DNA of 64,000 bases from Lunularia cruciata. Its lineage: Eukaryota; Streptophyta; Marchantiopsida; Lunulariales; Lunulariaceae. The position numbers and the translations under genes were made by a program. The notes under the pieces are model-generated. The model did not search any database, had not been told where the DNA came from, and was given only the letters and a program-made list of their open reading frames with translations. The stretch lies in NCBI GenBank assembly GCA_948567375.1, contig OX419757.1:46562001-46626000 (forward strand), written 5' to 3'. Positions 33,741 through 44,463 of the stretch are shown here, piece after piece (position 1 is the stretch's first letter; each line of letters opens with the position of its first letter).

Positions 33741-35863
33741 CATTGATGACTTTTGTGTCCATGGGAGCAAGGAAGAGCACTTTGAGCACCTAATCAAGGT
33801 CTTGCAATGCTTGGATGAAGCAAATACATCACTCAACCCAGAGAAGTGAATTTTTGGTTATGAAGAAGGTATGCTTTTGGGGCACATCATCTCAAGGATA
33901 GAATAACAATTGATCCTAAGAAGGTGAGGAAAATCTTAGACCTTCCGTTCCCTTGAAGCTTGACAAAGTTACACCAATTCTTGGGGATGGTTGGGTACTA
34001 TAGGAGGTTCAATTTCCAACAAGGCTTATGCATTGACCATCTACATGAAGAAAGGTGTAGAATACATGGTGATTGGAGGACAAGGAGTCTCTCAAAGCTT
34101 TTGAGGAACTCAAGCAATCCCTTTTGGTGACTCCCAATTCTTACTAAACTTGATTGGAGTAAGCTTTTCATCCTCTACACTGATTTTTCCAATGTAACTG
34201 TAGGATGCTCTCTTAGTCAATTAGACCAAGATGGGCATGATCTTCCTATAGCTTATGCTAATAGACAAATGGTTTCAACAGAAAATAATTATTCATTCAT
34301 GGAGAGGGAAGGATTTTTATAATCTTTGGTCTCAAGAAGTTTAGACACTATTTGATTAGAGGGAAAGCCACCATTATCACGGATCACAAGGCTTTGAAGT
34401 ACATCTTCAACAAACATAATGTGGAAGGGAGGTTAGCAATGTGGATGTCACTCTTGTTTGAGTATAATTACACCATTGAGGATAGGCCAAAGAAGAAACA
34501 TGCAAATGTTGATTTGTTTCTAGGGCCTATGATCATGATGGAGTTGAACCATTAGATGATTCCTTCTTGGATGAGGAGCTCATGACAATCTCAATCACTC
34601 AGGAGGTTCTAATAGAATACAAGGAGATTGTGGACTTTGTTACAAGAAATAACTATCCAAAAGGGATACATGCTAGGGAGAGGAAGACTATTGCAGTAAG
34701 ATCTAGACCTTACACAATGGTGGAGGATTTTCTTTTTCACCAAGGAGCAGATGGTCTACTCATAAGAGTAGTGGGTAAGGAAGAGTCTATCCTACTCATA
34801 AAGGAGATTCATGAAGGTTTAGTGTGTGGAGGATACTTTGCAAGAAAAGTGATTATTTTCAAGATTCTAGATGCAAGTTACCATTAGAGAGGGATTTTCA
34901 AGGATTGTCTTGATTATTACAAAACTTGTCCTATTTGTCAAGCTTTTGCTAGAAAGTCTACTTCCACTCCCTCTCTTAGATCAATTCCATTGCTAGGACC
35001 TTTTGAGAAGTGTGGAATTCACTTTGTAGGTCCACTCAATAGAACCCCAAGGAACAATTGGTACATTGTGGTAGTTATTGATTACTTACCAAGTGGGTTG
35101 AGGCTAGACCATTGAGGGACAAGAATGAAGTTAAAGTTAGTATATTTTTTTATGACTACTTTATCATTAGGTTTGGATGCCCTTTGGAGTTGGTTTTTGA
35201 TAGAGGAGGAGAGTTTATAAGGAGCATCCCGATAGCCATTCTACAACATTTCTCTACCACACGTAGAGTAACTACATCTTAGAAGCCAAATTCTAATGGC
35301 TTGGCAAAGAGAACCAATCAAAACTTGTGCATGATGTTGGCCAAAGATACAAAAATGGAGGAGGCTAAACATCATTAGGACAAGAGGATTCATGTAGTTT
35401 TGTGAGAGTATATGACAACCATGAAGACCTCTACCAGATATTCTCCATTTCATGTGATATCTGGTATTGAGTCTATCTTACCTATTCACTTTTATCTTCC
35501 TACCTTCCAAAGCATTCATAAGAGATTGAAGAAAGCACAAGGAGGAAAGAAGTGAAGGAAGAGATCAACTCATGGAATTGGAGAAGGCAAGAGCAATTGC
35601 TATGGTTTGAGTGGAGCAAGCTCAAAGGAAAAAAAAAAGAGCTATGACAAGAGGCAAGACAATAAGAAGGTGGAGCTCTTCAAAGAAGGTGATTGTGTAT
35701 GTTGTTTGATTCCATTCAATTCAAGAGAAGTTTTTGCTTAAGTACTTTTGACCTTTCATAATGGATAAGGTGTGGGGAAATTACATCTAAGATCTCAAGG
35801 AGTTGGGAGGAAGACACTTTGATAAGATTAACCATGATAAGTTGAAGATGTATCATAGAAGGT
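33741..35863 (+). pseudogene. B1 RT end, RNase H and integrase remnant
   Basis: Resumes at the RT active site (DFIDDFCVHGSKEEHFEHL-like, 33744 on) after a deletion of about 590 bp relative to B4. RNase H spans 34170-34560 (TDHKALKYIFNKHNVEGRLA). The integrase spans 34567-35480 with many stops. The C-terminus is near 35860 (HDKLKMYHRR equivalent). Confidence 0.75.
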
Positions 35864-35913
35864 AAAGAGACCTTCACTTCGAGGACAAAGTGAAATCTTA
35901 GTGTGGGGGTAAA

Positions 35914-36587
35914 TGTAACACTCATTTGTGCATGTATGTGCTATTGTGATATTTACTTTAGTTTATAAGTACTTGAGAGACATTAGAGATAAAGGATGGT
36001 TCTACATTATTGATGATTAGCTAGATTTAATCATAGCTAAAATAGAAGAGATCTTATTTTAGCAAAAGTAAAAAAGATGAGCACCACTATTTTGGATTTT
36101 AGTGTATTGACTTGGTATTATTCTTAGGTGTTTGGCTTTGAGGAAAGAATTAAGAACTCTTGGACCCACAACTTCTTCTTTTTTTGGATTCTTTTATAGT
36201 TCAAGAATAGCGCATGTGAAGAAATCCTTGACTTAATGGTTGGGTCAAGATAAGAACCTATGCTTAGGGGAATATTCCCATAAGTATGGATATTACTTTA
36301 GACTTTATTTGACTTTTAGCCTAGTAACTTGAGTTATTCTAGTAATTAGTAACTTTGGTGTGTAATTATTTCACAAGTATATAAACAAGGGGTGAGGAGA
36401 TACTTATCATCCTTTTGTTTGCAACTATCTCTCTCATTGAGTTCTCTAGTGAGCAATGGTTTGCATCTTGGATTTTTAGCCTTGGAGGAGTATGATGGAG
36501 TTGGGGTTCCTTGCCTTCTTAATCCATGGTGCGTTACCATAATACCCATCAAAGGTTCATCTTAAGTGAGAGACAGGCTGGCTCACA
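35914..36587 (+). repeat. B1 3' LTR (674 bp)
   Basis: Starts TGTAACACTCATTTGTGCAT and ends GCTGGCTCACA, followed by target duplication ATCT (36588-36591). Confidence 0.9.
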
Positions 36588-38598
36588 ATCTCTCTCTCTA
36601 AGACTTCAAAGATAGTACACAATAGTTTACTCAAGCAACATGAAAGACGCACCATATTAAGCAACACAAAGAACACCTAAAACCATGTACAGGTGCTAGG
36701 AATGATCCTTAGAAGAGAACTGAACATTTTAAGCGTAGAGAACATGCATATATACATAGAAGCAGAAGCTAGGAGTATGCTTTGCTAAGCATACTCCGAG
36801 CTTCTACTTCTATGTATATATCTACTTAGGGCTTTGCTAAGCCTTAATTGTGGCTGCACACCAATTTATTCTAATCCTACTATACCCCAATAAGAACTAA
36901 AACTAGGGATTTCTCTAAACTAGAGATTAACTAAATCTAACATGTATGCTCTAAAGAAGTATCATTTAGTGTGATTGCTCTTCTTTGTAGAGCTATGAAC
37001 ATGCTATCTAAAGTAAGTTCCAAAATTTTGTAAAATAATGAAGCATGTTGTCTAAAGTACAATATAAAATAAAAAAGTTCAAAAAGTAACAATTATATTT
37101 TGTAAGTTTAGTATGGAAAGCGCACTCCCTAACAAGAAATTTGTGTTCCAAATGGATATAATGGTCTAAATAAGTTACAAATAGAAAAGTGACAATGGTA
37201 TTTTGGTGTCCCTAATGGATATACACAGCCTAAAGTAAATTTAAAAAAAATGGTGGTCTAAATGAAGCTACAGTATAAATAAAGTAATAACAATATTGTA
37301 ATTGTCTAGTAGATACACACTCCCTAACAAAAAATAAAGTGTTGCAAATAAGCATATACCTTGGTTATATATATTTGAAGATGATTCGGCCTCAAGATCA
37401 GAATCCACTATGGTAGTGCATCTCTCTACAAGAGTTAGTTAAGTTAGTTAAGTTAAGAGAATTCATTAAAAAATTGAGTATTGGGTTTTTGTAATTTTTT
37501 TATTAAAAGTCTGTAAACGTTTTATGGATAAGGTGGTAGGAGTACATGTAGATTCTACAAGCCATATAAAATTTATATGTCACCAAAATCCCGTTAAATT
37601 TTATAGGGTTGATCGGTGATCATAAAACGTAATGAAATATATAAATGAAAATACAAATCGAGATAATGATATCAAGGCAAGTCAATTTTCTTGTGATATG
37701 TGGTGTTTTGTGAATCTTTTTAACCTTTGGCAAGCATGGCACAAAGTACTATTTAAAACAATAACCCTCCGCTTCATAAACCCAGAATTGAAAAATAAAT
37801 TTATAAACCGTTAAAAAATGAGATCTTCTTTTTTATAGGCTTGGTGACGGGCATAACAATTGATCATTTCTTGCATGGTCGAAAGTTAGACACATGTGAA
37901 TGTGATCCGACCTCAACGATTACGCATCTCCAATGTATCTCTTTGCTAAATTGAGAACAGGAGTTTATAAAATAAAATATAGAGATTTGTTAAGGTTTAC
38001 TTGGCACACAATCGGAGTATATATGATATCGAATCTCTTGACGATGGAATCTACTGTGATGCGCAAGAGATGCTGAATCTGAAATAGAAACTTGCAATGT
38101 TCTTTTCTAGCGGGTAGGTTCCGTGAGCAATCGACTTGCGGGTGAACCTGCACAAAATTTAAACTTCGGATCATGTAAAATTAAGCATTGAGTTTAAGCA
38201 TATAACTAAGCAAAACAAAGCGTATAACATTATCCAAAGCATAGTCATAAAAAAATTGCTCTTCATATAACATTATCCACGGAGTTGAAACATATCACTA
38301 AACAAAAGAAAATACACTAACAAAACTTTCACTAGTAGAGACCAGCAAAACCACAATCAAGGTTAGGATCAAGCTTATAAAACGAGGAATCACGGTTATA
38401 TAAGAAAAGCTGGGGGATTATGGAACGGAACTTCGTAACTTCCACATCCAGTAGGGGGGTTCATTTTGGCGATTTTGGTATTTATAAAACCAAAATACGG
38501 AAGATCTATAGGATGTCCCATGGATTATTACGGGGGTGTGAGAGAGGGATACTTGTCTTTTAGGGAACCCTAAAATATTTCCATAATCCTATAAAGAT
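36588..38598. other. AT-rich intergenic region
   Basis: No coding frame is supported. Contains a 74-nt hairpin at 36748-36821 and a short AGTTAGTTAAGTTAGTTAAG run near 37433. Otherwise nothing recognised. Confidence 0.5.
36748..36821. ncRNA. Long near-perfect hairpin (small-RNA-precursor-like)
   Basis: Arms of about 35 nt, starting ATATATACATAGAAGCAGAA, pair with two mismatches around a short loop (TTTGCTA region). Size and shape would suit a plant small-RNA precursor, but it may equally be a fold-back transposon remnant. No expression evidence. Confidence 0.3.
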
Positions 38599-38599
38599 T

Positions 38600-38918
38600 A
38601 ACGGGCCAGAAACTTTTACGATCTCGGGTCCTCGTAGACTAAAACTCGAAAACTCATACCGAAGTTTACATTGGAAAAAAGATTAATCCAAACCCTAAAT
38701 GCTATAATCTGTTCATAAATAAATTTGATTTTTTGTACAAGACGTCGTCAAAACGAATTAACCCAGAAACTTTTACGACCTCGGGTACCTCCTAGACTAC
38801 AACTCGAAAACTCATACCGAAATTTACATTAAAAATAATTTAATCCAGACCCTGAATTTTTATAATTATTTCATAAATAAATTTGATTTGTTATACAAGA
38901 TCTCGTCAAAATAGATTT
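38600..38918. repeat. Tandem duplication, two units of about 160 bp
   Basis: 38600-38759 and 38760-38918 share CCAGAAACTTTTACGA, AACTCGAAAACTCATACCGA and CATAAATAAATTTGATT in the same order and spacing. Non-coding. Confidence 0.8.
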
Positions 38919-39129
38919 ACGAGAGGCACACAGGACTAGCCTATCTCCCTCCCGTGATTCCCCGAATTGAAATCCCCTAAGACGGTTCATAGCGTTACCT
39001 CTCGGTAGGAAGCCGGCAAAAGGGCTACCTCTTCATAGTCGTTTATCACACTGCTTACTGACCAGGCCAATATTTCAAGAGGATCTTTCTCTCAAGTAAT
39101 GTTTTAGTAAGGACAAAATGAAGGATGGG

Positions 39130-40044
39130 AAGAAAAATAAAAAAATAAAAGAGGGGGAGACTCCATCAAGCTGTACATGGGAGAGGTGAAATGGGGCTAA
39201 ACCTCAATAGAGTGATTCTATATGAGAAATTTGCCTCATTGCATCTGAGATATCCGAGCTGCAAGTTGTGTGGTCTACAAATAACATCCGAAAAAAGCGT
39301 CACCTAGTGTTATTGTTCTCCTATGGATTACACAAACCATTGTACTCTGCTGCAGTGCAATAGACAAAATATGCTACAAAGTATAAGAGTGAGAATGATA
39401 CAAATAATATTTTAGGTGTGCTTATCTCCTCAATGGAGCACAGTGTGTAATAATCAGAAGCTCTACTTAAATGGTTATTACATGATGGGAAGGTGTAAGA
39501 CACCAGGAATTTCTACTAAATCTCTACAAGGGGATGGTTGGTCCGTTGGAATAAAGAGGACATAATCAAAGACTAGCTTTGATTTTCGTATTCAGTTTCG
39601 CTTTGGCGAAAGATTTTCAGAAACTTCAAAGGGAATAAATACCCCACAGTGGATGAAGAACGCGACCGCGTGTGAAAACATGTAGGATGGGACGACCCCA
39701 TGCCTATAACCTATAAGGAACAAACAGCTAAAATGGAGCTAAGTTCGAACAGTTTCGCTAGGAAGAATCTATCTTACCACACTTAAGATATTTGAGTCAC
39801 GCAAATCATATGATCTATAATCAACAACGTGAATATAATATCGAAGAAATATCACTCAATGTGATTATTCTGTTATAGATTACATTAACCAATGTTCTTA
39901 ATGGAGTAATGAATATTTATAATCTAAAATATAGAGTGAAATATAAAAGTGAGAGTGTGATTATTCTCTTATAAATTACATCAGCCAGTGTTCTCGGCAG
40001 AACAATGGATACCTATGGTCTAAAATATGCAGCGAAAGTGAGAG
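39130..40044. repeat. Degenerate dispersed repeats (about 95-250 bp units)
   Basis: Units at about 39302-39400, 39851-39953 and 39954-40044 share the pattern TGATTATTCT...TATAGATTACAT...CCA[AG]TGTTCT, then a T[AC]TAAAATAT...GTGAGAG end. The first two also share upstream sequence (39190-39300 with 39740-39850), suggesting an older duplication of about 250 bp. Non-coding; origin unknown. Confidence 0.55.
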
Positions 40045-41640
40045 GGATACCCTTACGTCTAGAATAAAATAGTAATGGCGATACCCTCACAATCGGAAGG
40101 TTTCAAATAGCAGGTTTTGGCTTCTTGCAAAAATCAATAAATTATTTGACGGAAAACTCATAAATCTTTTAAGAATAGCATGGAGAAGGGTACGTCACAC
40201 CCCGTACGAAGAAATCAGTAGCCATACACAATTTAAGGATTCCGACGAATGTGACTCGTAAAAATCATGGATAATTTATAAACTAAATTAGTAAAAATTT
40301 TACCCATAAGCATGCAAAACGGTATCGTTCATTTCTTACGTGAGTTTTTATATAGGTACGATGATTCCTTTAAAAGTTCTACAAAGTTTTACAAATTTTT
40401 ACGGGAATCACTATTTTGCACGTAAAAATTCCGTCATTTCTCTAGTTGAAACCCCCTAATGCATACGCCCGAGCTCATATAAGAGCAGCCATATTCCTCC
40501 CGTATCACCGCGAATTTATCCGAGACCAAACTGTCTTCACTAACAGAATTGCAATTGTCGTGGAGCGGTTGAACTCTTCGGGTTCATTTCGCGCGACAGA
40601 GAAAAGTAGCAGATGTCGAAATCTGGAAGAGAGGGGACGCTCGACGGAGGAAGACAGGCGCTTGTTTCACGGTCTCCATCCCGCGTGTCATTCGCGATAT
40701 TACGAAGTTGTTCACCGGAGAGCAGTGGACTTTCGTGTTGGCTTTCGCGATATGCAGAGCTGTTTCTCGTTATAGTGGTTAAAGAATGGGTAGGCAAATA
40801 TTTGGTTTCGCCCGGGACTAGTACTTTCAGCCCCGCCGTTGGGAGGTGGCTTTCTGAGGACGCCACCCTTAGACTTGTGAAAGTGGCGGTATCCGCCGTG
40901 GCCCTGATCTTCCAGGTCTCATGCCTTGCGATTGATCTCCACCTACATTAGGCTTCATTCCCGAATCTCGGAACGACCGGCCAATTACTGTCGCTGAAGT
41001 CATACAATTGGAATAGAGCATCTCCCGTTGCGCAGTCACGGCGAACCCAGTAGCAATTTAAGCCGCTACTCTGTCGCGTCAGTGACACGACCATGGGGAG
41101 TAAGAAGCTCCAGACGATTGATAACCGAACTTTACTTGGACGAATGATTTGATGCTACTCGTGATTTAACCGAATGAGTACAGATTGATACGAGGAGAGA
41201 GCAGAGAACGTTTGGAGACGAGGGACTGGAGAAGACAGCGAGACAGGGAACGGAGCGAGCTATGGAGGAAGAGGGCTTTAATTGCTGTGCATGACTCGTG
41301 GAAGGACGGGAAATATTTTGTTATCAGAGCGGGAAAGTCACCGAATAAGTGGGAAGCGGAGCTCGTTGTGGCGTCGGAGGCGACAGGGCCATGGAGGCCG
41401 AATTCGATTAGCATTGTCGTCTCTTCCCTAATTGCAGTGTCATCTGCCACATCTGCAATGACTTCGAGCGTTCGGAGACCAGCCAAAGTTGTTGCTGCGG
41501 ACTCGGGGTGGGGGGCATATAGAGAGGTGCCCTAAGGCTTACGGCCGGAATTGGGAATGTAGATTAGTTTAGCAATCGGAGATAAACGGAATTTATCAGG
41601 TCTTGTTCGAGAGCGTGGTATGTGACAGAAGTAGTTCCAG
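40045..41640 (+). promoter_or_regulatory. TAF4 upstream region: probable promoter and 5' leader
   Basis: GC rises sharply from about 40440 and several overlapping short frames open on both strands (40446-41535), none recognisable or consistent with splicing into a known protein. A TATA-like CATATAAGAG is at 40473-40482. The simplest reading is promoter and long 5' UTR of TAF4, whose ATG is at 41641. The transcription start cannot be placed. Confidence 0.4.
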
Positions 41641-43595
41641 ATGGATCCCGGGCTTCTCAAGCTGCTGGATGATGACGAGGTTTGTGCTAAACCTCTCTTA
41701 TTTTTTTTCCAGTCTTTTCCGTGAGCCGGGCCGGTGGAACACCAATTCCTCGTGATCCTCGACGTTTTTCCTGCGATGCACGATGGTGTGCTACTTTTCA
41801 GCAGCTGCAGTTAGGTTTGGGATGAGAGTTCGTCCATCTTTCAATTCCAATTTTCCCCTCTGAGGAGAAAAATTCTGAAAGCAGCATCGGTTTCGGGAAG
41901 GGGATTCTTGTGAGGTGGAGTTTTCGACTTCGACAAATTTCGACGCTGAGTTTGTTGATCTTCCTTAGACGCATGGTATATAATCTAGCAATGCCATTCT
42001 CCTCTCTGCTACAACTCGCGCACTGCCACATTTCAATTTAGTCGGTGTTAGCATAGTGAAGTATTGCAGTTGGAGCTACACGTTTAGAGATATTTTTTAG
42101 CATTCGTGAGTAAGCCCCTTTTCAGCTTTAGCATTCTTCGCCTGAAAGCACGATTGTCTTGGATAGACTTAGATAGTAGCCACTAATTAGGGTGGACATG
42201 CGTTCGGAGCCGGAGTTCGTGGTATCTGCCAAAGCTTTCATGCTACCTTTAGTCCGTCCTTGGGACAAACTAATCTCATCTCTCGAGAAAGAACGTATCG
42301 CAATTTGCAGTTATGACTAAGATTTACTCTTTATGACCTGATATGCACGTAGCGAAGTCTAGTTCCACAATAGGAAAAGAAATGGATAATCTGGAAGCTT
42401 ATCATGTAGTTGCTCACCACTTCTACTTCTCGTTTTCTCCTACCTTTACACGTACCTTATGCAGCCTCTTCATTAACACAGCGTGAAGTTAGAAGGCTTT
42501 GGTGTATCCCAGGTCTCTTACACCTCTTAGTGTGGACTGTCACAGTCCAGAACGCGTGGAAACTTGTTACCGTTCTCCAGATAGACACAATACTTCTTAC
42601 ATTAATGGCCACCCTAAGAATCATGGCGGGGGGGAGCCGGCTGGCTGGAATCCGCTCATCCCTAAATATCTCATTTAGATACCTCAAAAGCTTACCAGCC
42701 ATATACGCCATACAGTGGGCACAAAATTTTGACTGGCTGATTGCCTGTGTCAGGATGATAATGCACCACCAGCAGCGGACGTGGATGCTTTTGCTGCGGT
42801 TTTGAAAGGCGATATCGGTGGTGCTGCAGGAGCGGCAGCAGCGGCTGCCTATGGCATGTCGCGTTCTGGCAATGGAACACTACAACCTTTACCACCCCAA
42901 TCACCACCGGCGACTGGCACTACAGGTTTTAGTCTCTTTTTTGAGCCAAATTGGTGTTGTATAGTTACTACGAAGGATTAGTACTTGTGTCTTGCTAGAA
43001 GAGCACTTCCCTACCCAAATTATCAACCTGCAGTAAAATTCTACATCTGAATATCATATTCCAACATGGAAGTATCCGTTTAAATGGTTTAATCTTATGA
43101 GGAAAATAACGTATAAGAAATGGCAGAACTCGGAACTCAGCCAGTTTGAGCTTGAGCAGGAAGTGCGTGGAGTCATGGGCAAACTATTTTCCGGCTTAGT
43201 TGTACCTGAGCAAGTTCAGAATCTACTTTTGGAACTTGGAGTTTGCTCAAGGCCTTGCGCGCTAGATCTCAATTTTTGTTACAGCGATAAACACAAATGC
43301 AATTAAAGTAAAGAATGTAATCTAACAGTTTAAATTGAATGAAGAAACAGTCATTCAGTTGCCCCGCTCGTGCATTTGTTCTCTACAAGTTGGTCTGTCT
43401 CCATCTCCGTTTTATAGTGGACAATTTTTCAGTGGTGGTATTGATTCCTTCATCAGGGAATTCTGGAAGCAAACCACTCCCGGTTGTGCCAAGCACCGGA
43501 ACTCCTAGCCAGGCACAGGCTGGTTTACAGTGGGCGCAGTTCACCCCTCAGCAGCAAGAGATGCTTCAAAGGCGGACTTTGCAACAGAGGATACA

Positions 43596-43627
<32 letters not shown>

Positions 43628-44429
43628 AGCAGCAACAACAACAACAGCAGCAGCAACAGCAACAACAACAACAACATCAGCAGCAGCATCAACAACAGCA
43701 ACAGCCGCAGCAACATGTGGAACCTGGGGCTTCTTCAAACACTTCTGCGAATAGAAAAGGAAATATAAGAGAAGGCATCTCGTTTACAGCACTTATGCCC
43801 CTGCTGCAGCCTCACCTGCCGCCAGAGCAGGGTCAACAACTGTCTGCTCTTTACCTAAAATTTAAGGTGCAGTAGAAAGGTCATCCATCTTGGTTATCGT
43901 CAGCTCTCTTCTTTCCATACCATGACGATATGTTTCTCATAGGGCAAGTGGAGTAACTCGCTAAAGTTAGGACCAGACAGTCCCTCTGTCTTGAGAATTG
44001 AGAATTCCTTTTTCTTTTTCCGGTTTTAACTAAATTTGATTGTTCCTTCATTTTGTGCGCATCCACTCTTTTAGAGAAATGAGATTACAAGAGAAGATTT
44101 CATTCGAGGTGCCAGGGTTATTGCTGGGGACCAGGTTTTGGTTCAAACAATTCGACAGATGCATATGAAGGCATGTCCTGTGAACTCTCCTTGATGTTAT
44201 CTTTTTTCCCAGACTGTTATCTTTTTTGCCTTAAGGTGCACGTTTTGGTGATTTGGCTGCTAAATATGTCCTGAATCTGCCCTTGTTGAGCATGCAGCAA
44301 CAGCAACAACAACAAATCCAGCAACAGCAGGTGTTACTGCGCACACAGCAGCACCAACATCAACAGCAACTACCCCCGACACCATCAGCTCAATCTTTAA
44401 ATGCGCAGCCGCAGTCCCAAGTCCAAACC

Positions 44430-44463
<34 letters not shown>

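Larger units (their letters stand above)
18657..36587 (+). mobile_element. Family B Ty3/gypsy copy B1 (plus), outer shell of four-level nest
   Basis: Bounded by family B LTRs (18657-19121, shortened; 35914-36587) and a 4-bp duplication ATCT at 18653-18656 and 36588-36591. Internal sequence 19122-20660 stops at the start of gag and resumes at 31720 with the next gag bases, showing a clean insertion of A2. Domains follow B4's order. An internal deletion near 33735 removes the region from the protease/RT linker to just before the RT active site. Many stops; inactive. Confidence 0.88.

Noticed and set aside
38960-39110. GC-richer stretch with CGGTAGGAAGCCGG, considered as tRNA or rRNA fragment.
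   Set aside because: No cloverleaf or recognisable rRNA sequence could be made out.
40446-41535. Several 106-116-codon frames on both strands in the GC-rich region upstream of TAF4.
   Set aside because: No recognisable domain, mutual overlap, and position suggest promoter/5' UTR sequence; GC-rich DNA opens frames by chance.
42410-42805. 131-codon plus-strand frame.
   Set aside because: Falls in TAF4 intron 1 and overlaps exon 2 in a different frame; no domain.
43484-43768. Overlapping frames in other phases and on the minus strand across the CAG/CAA tract (poly-Ser/Asn, poly-Ala/Thr, poly-Leu/Val).
   Set aside because: They are shadows of the Gln repeat of TAF4.
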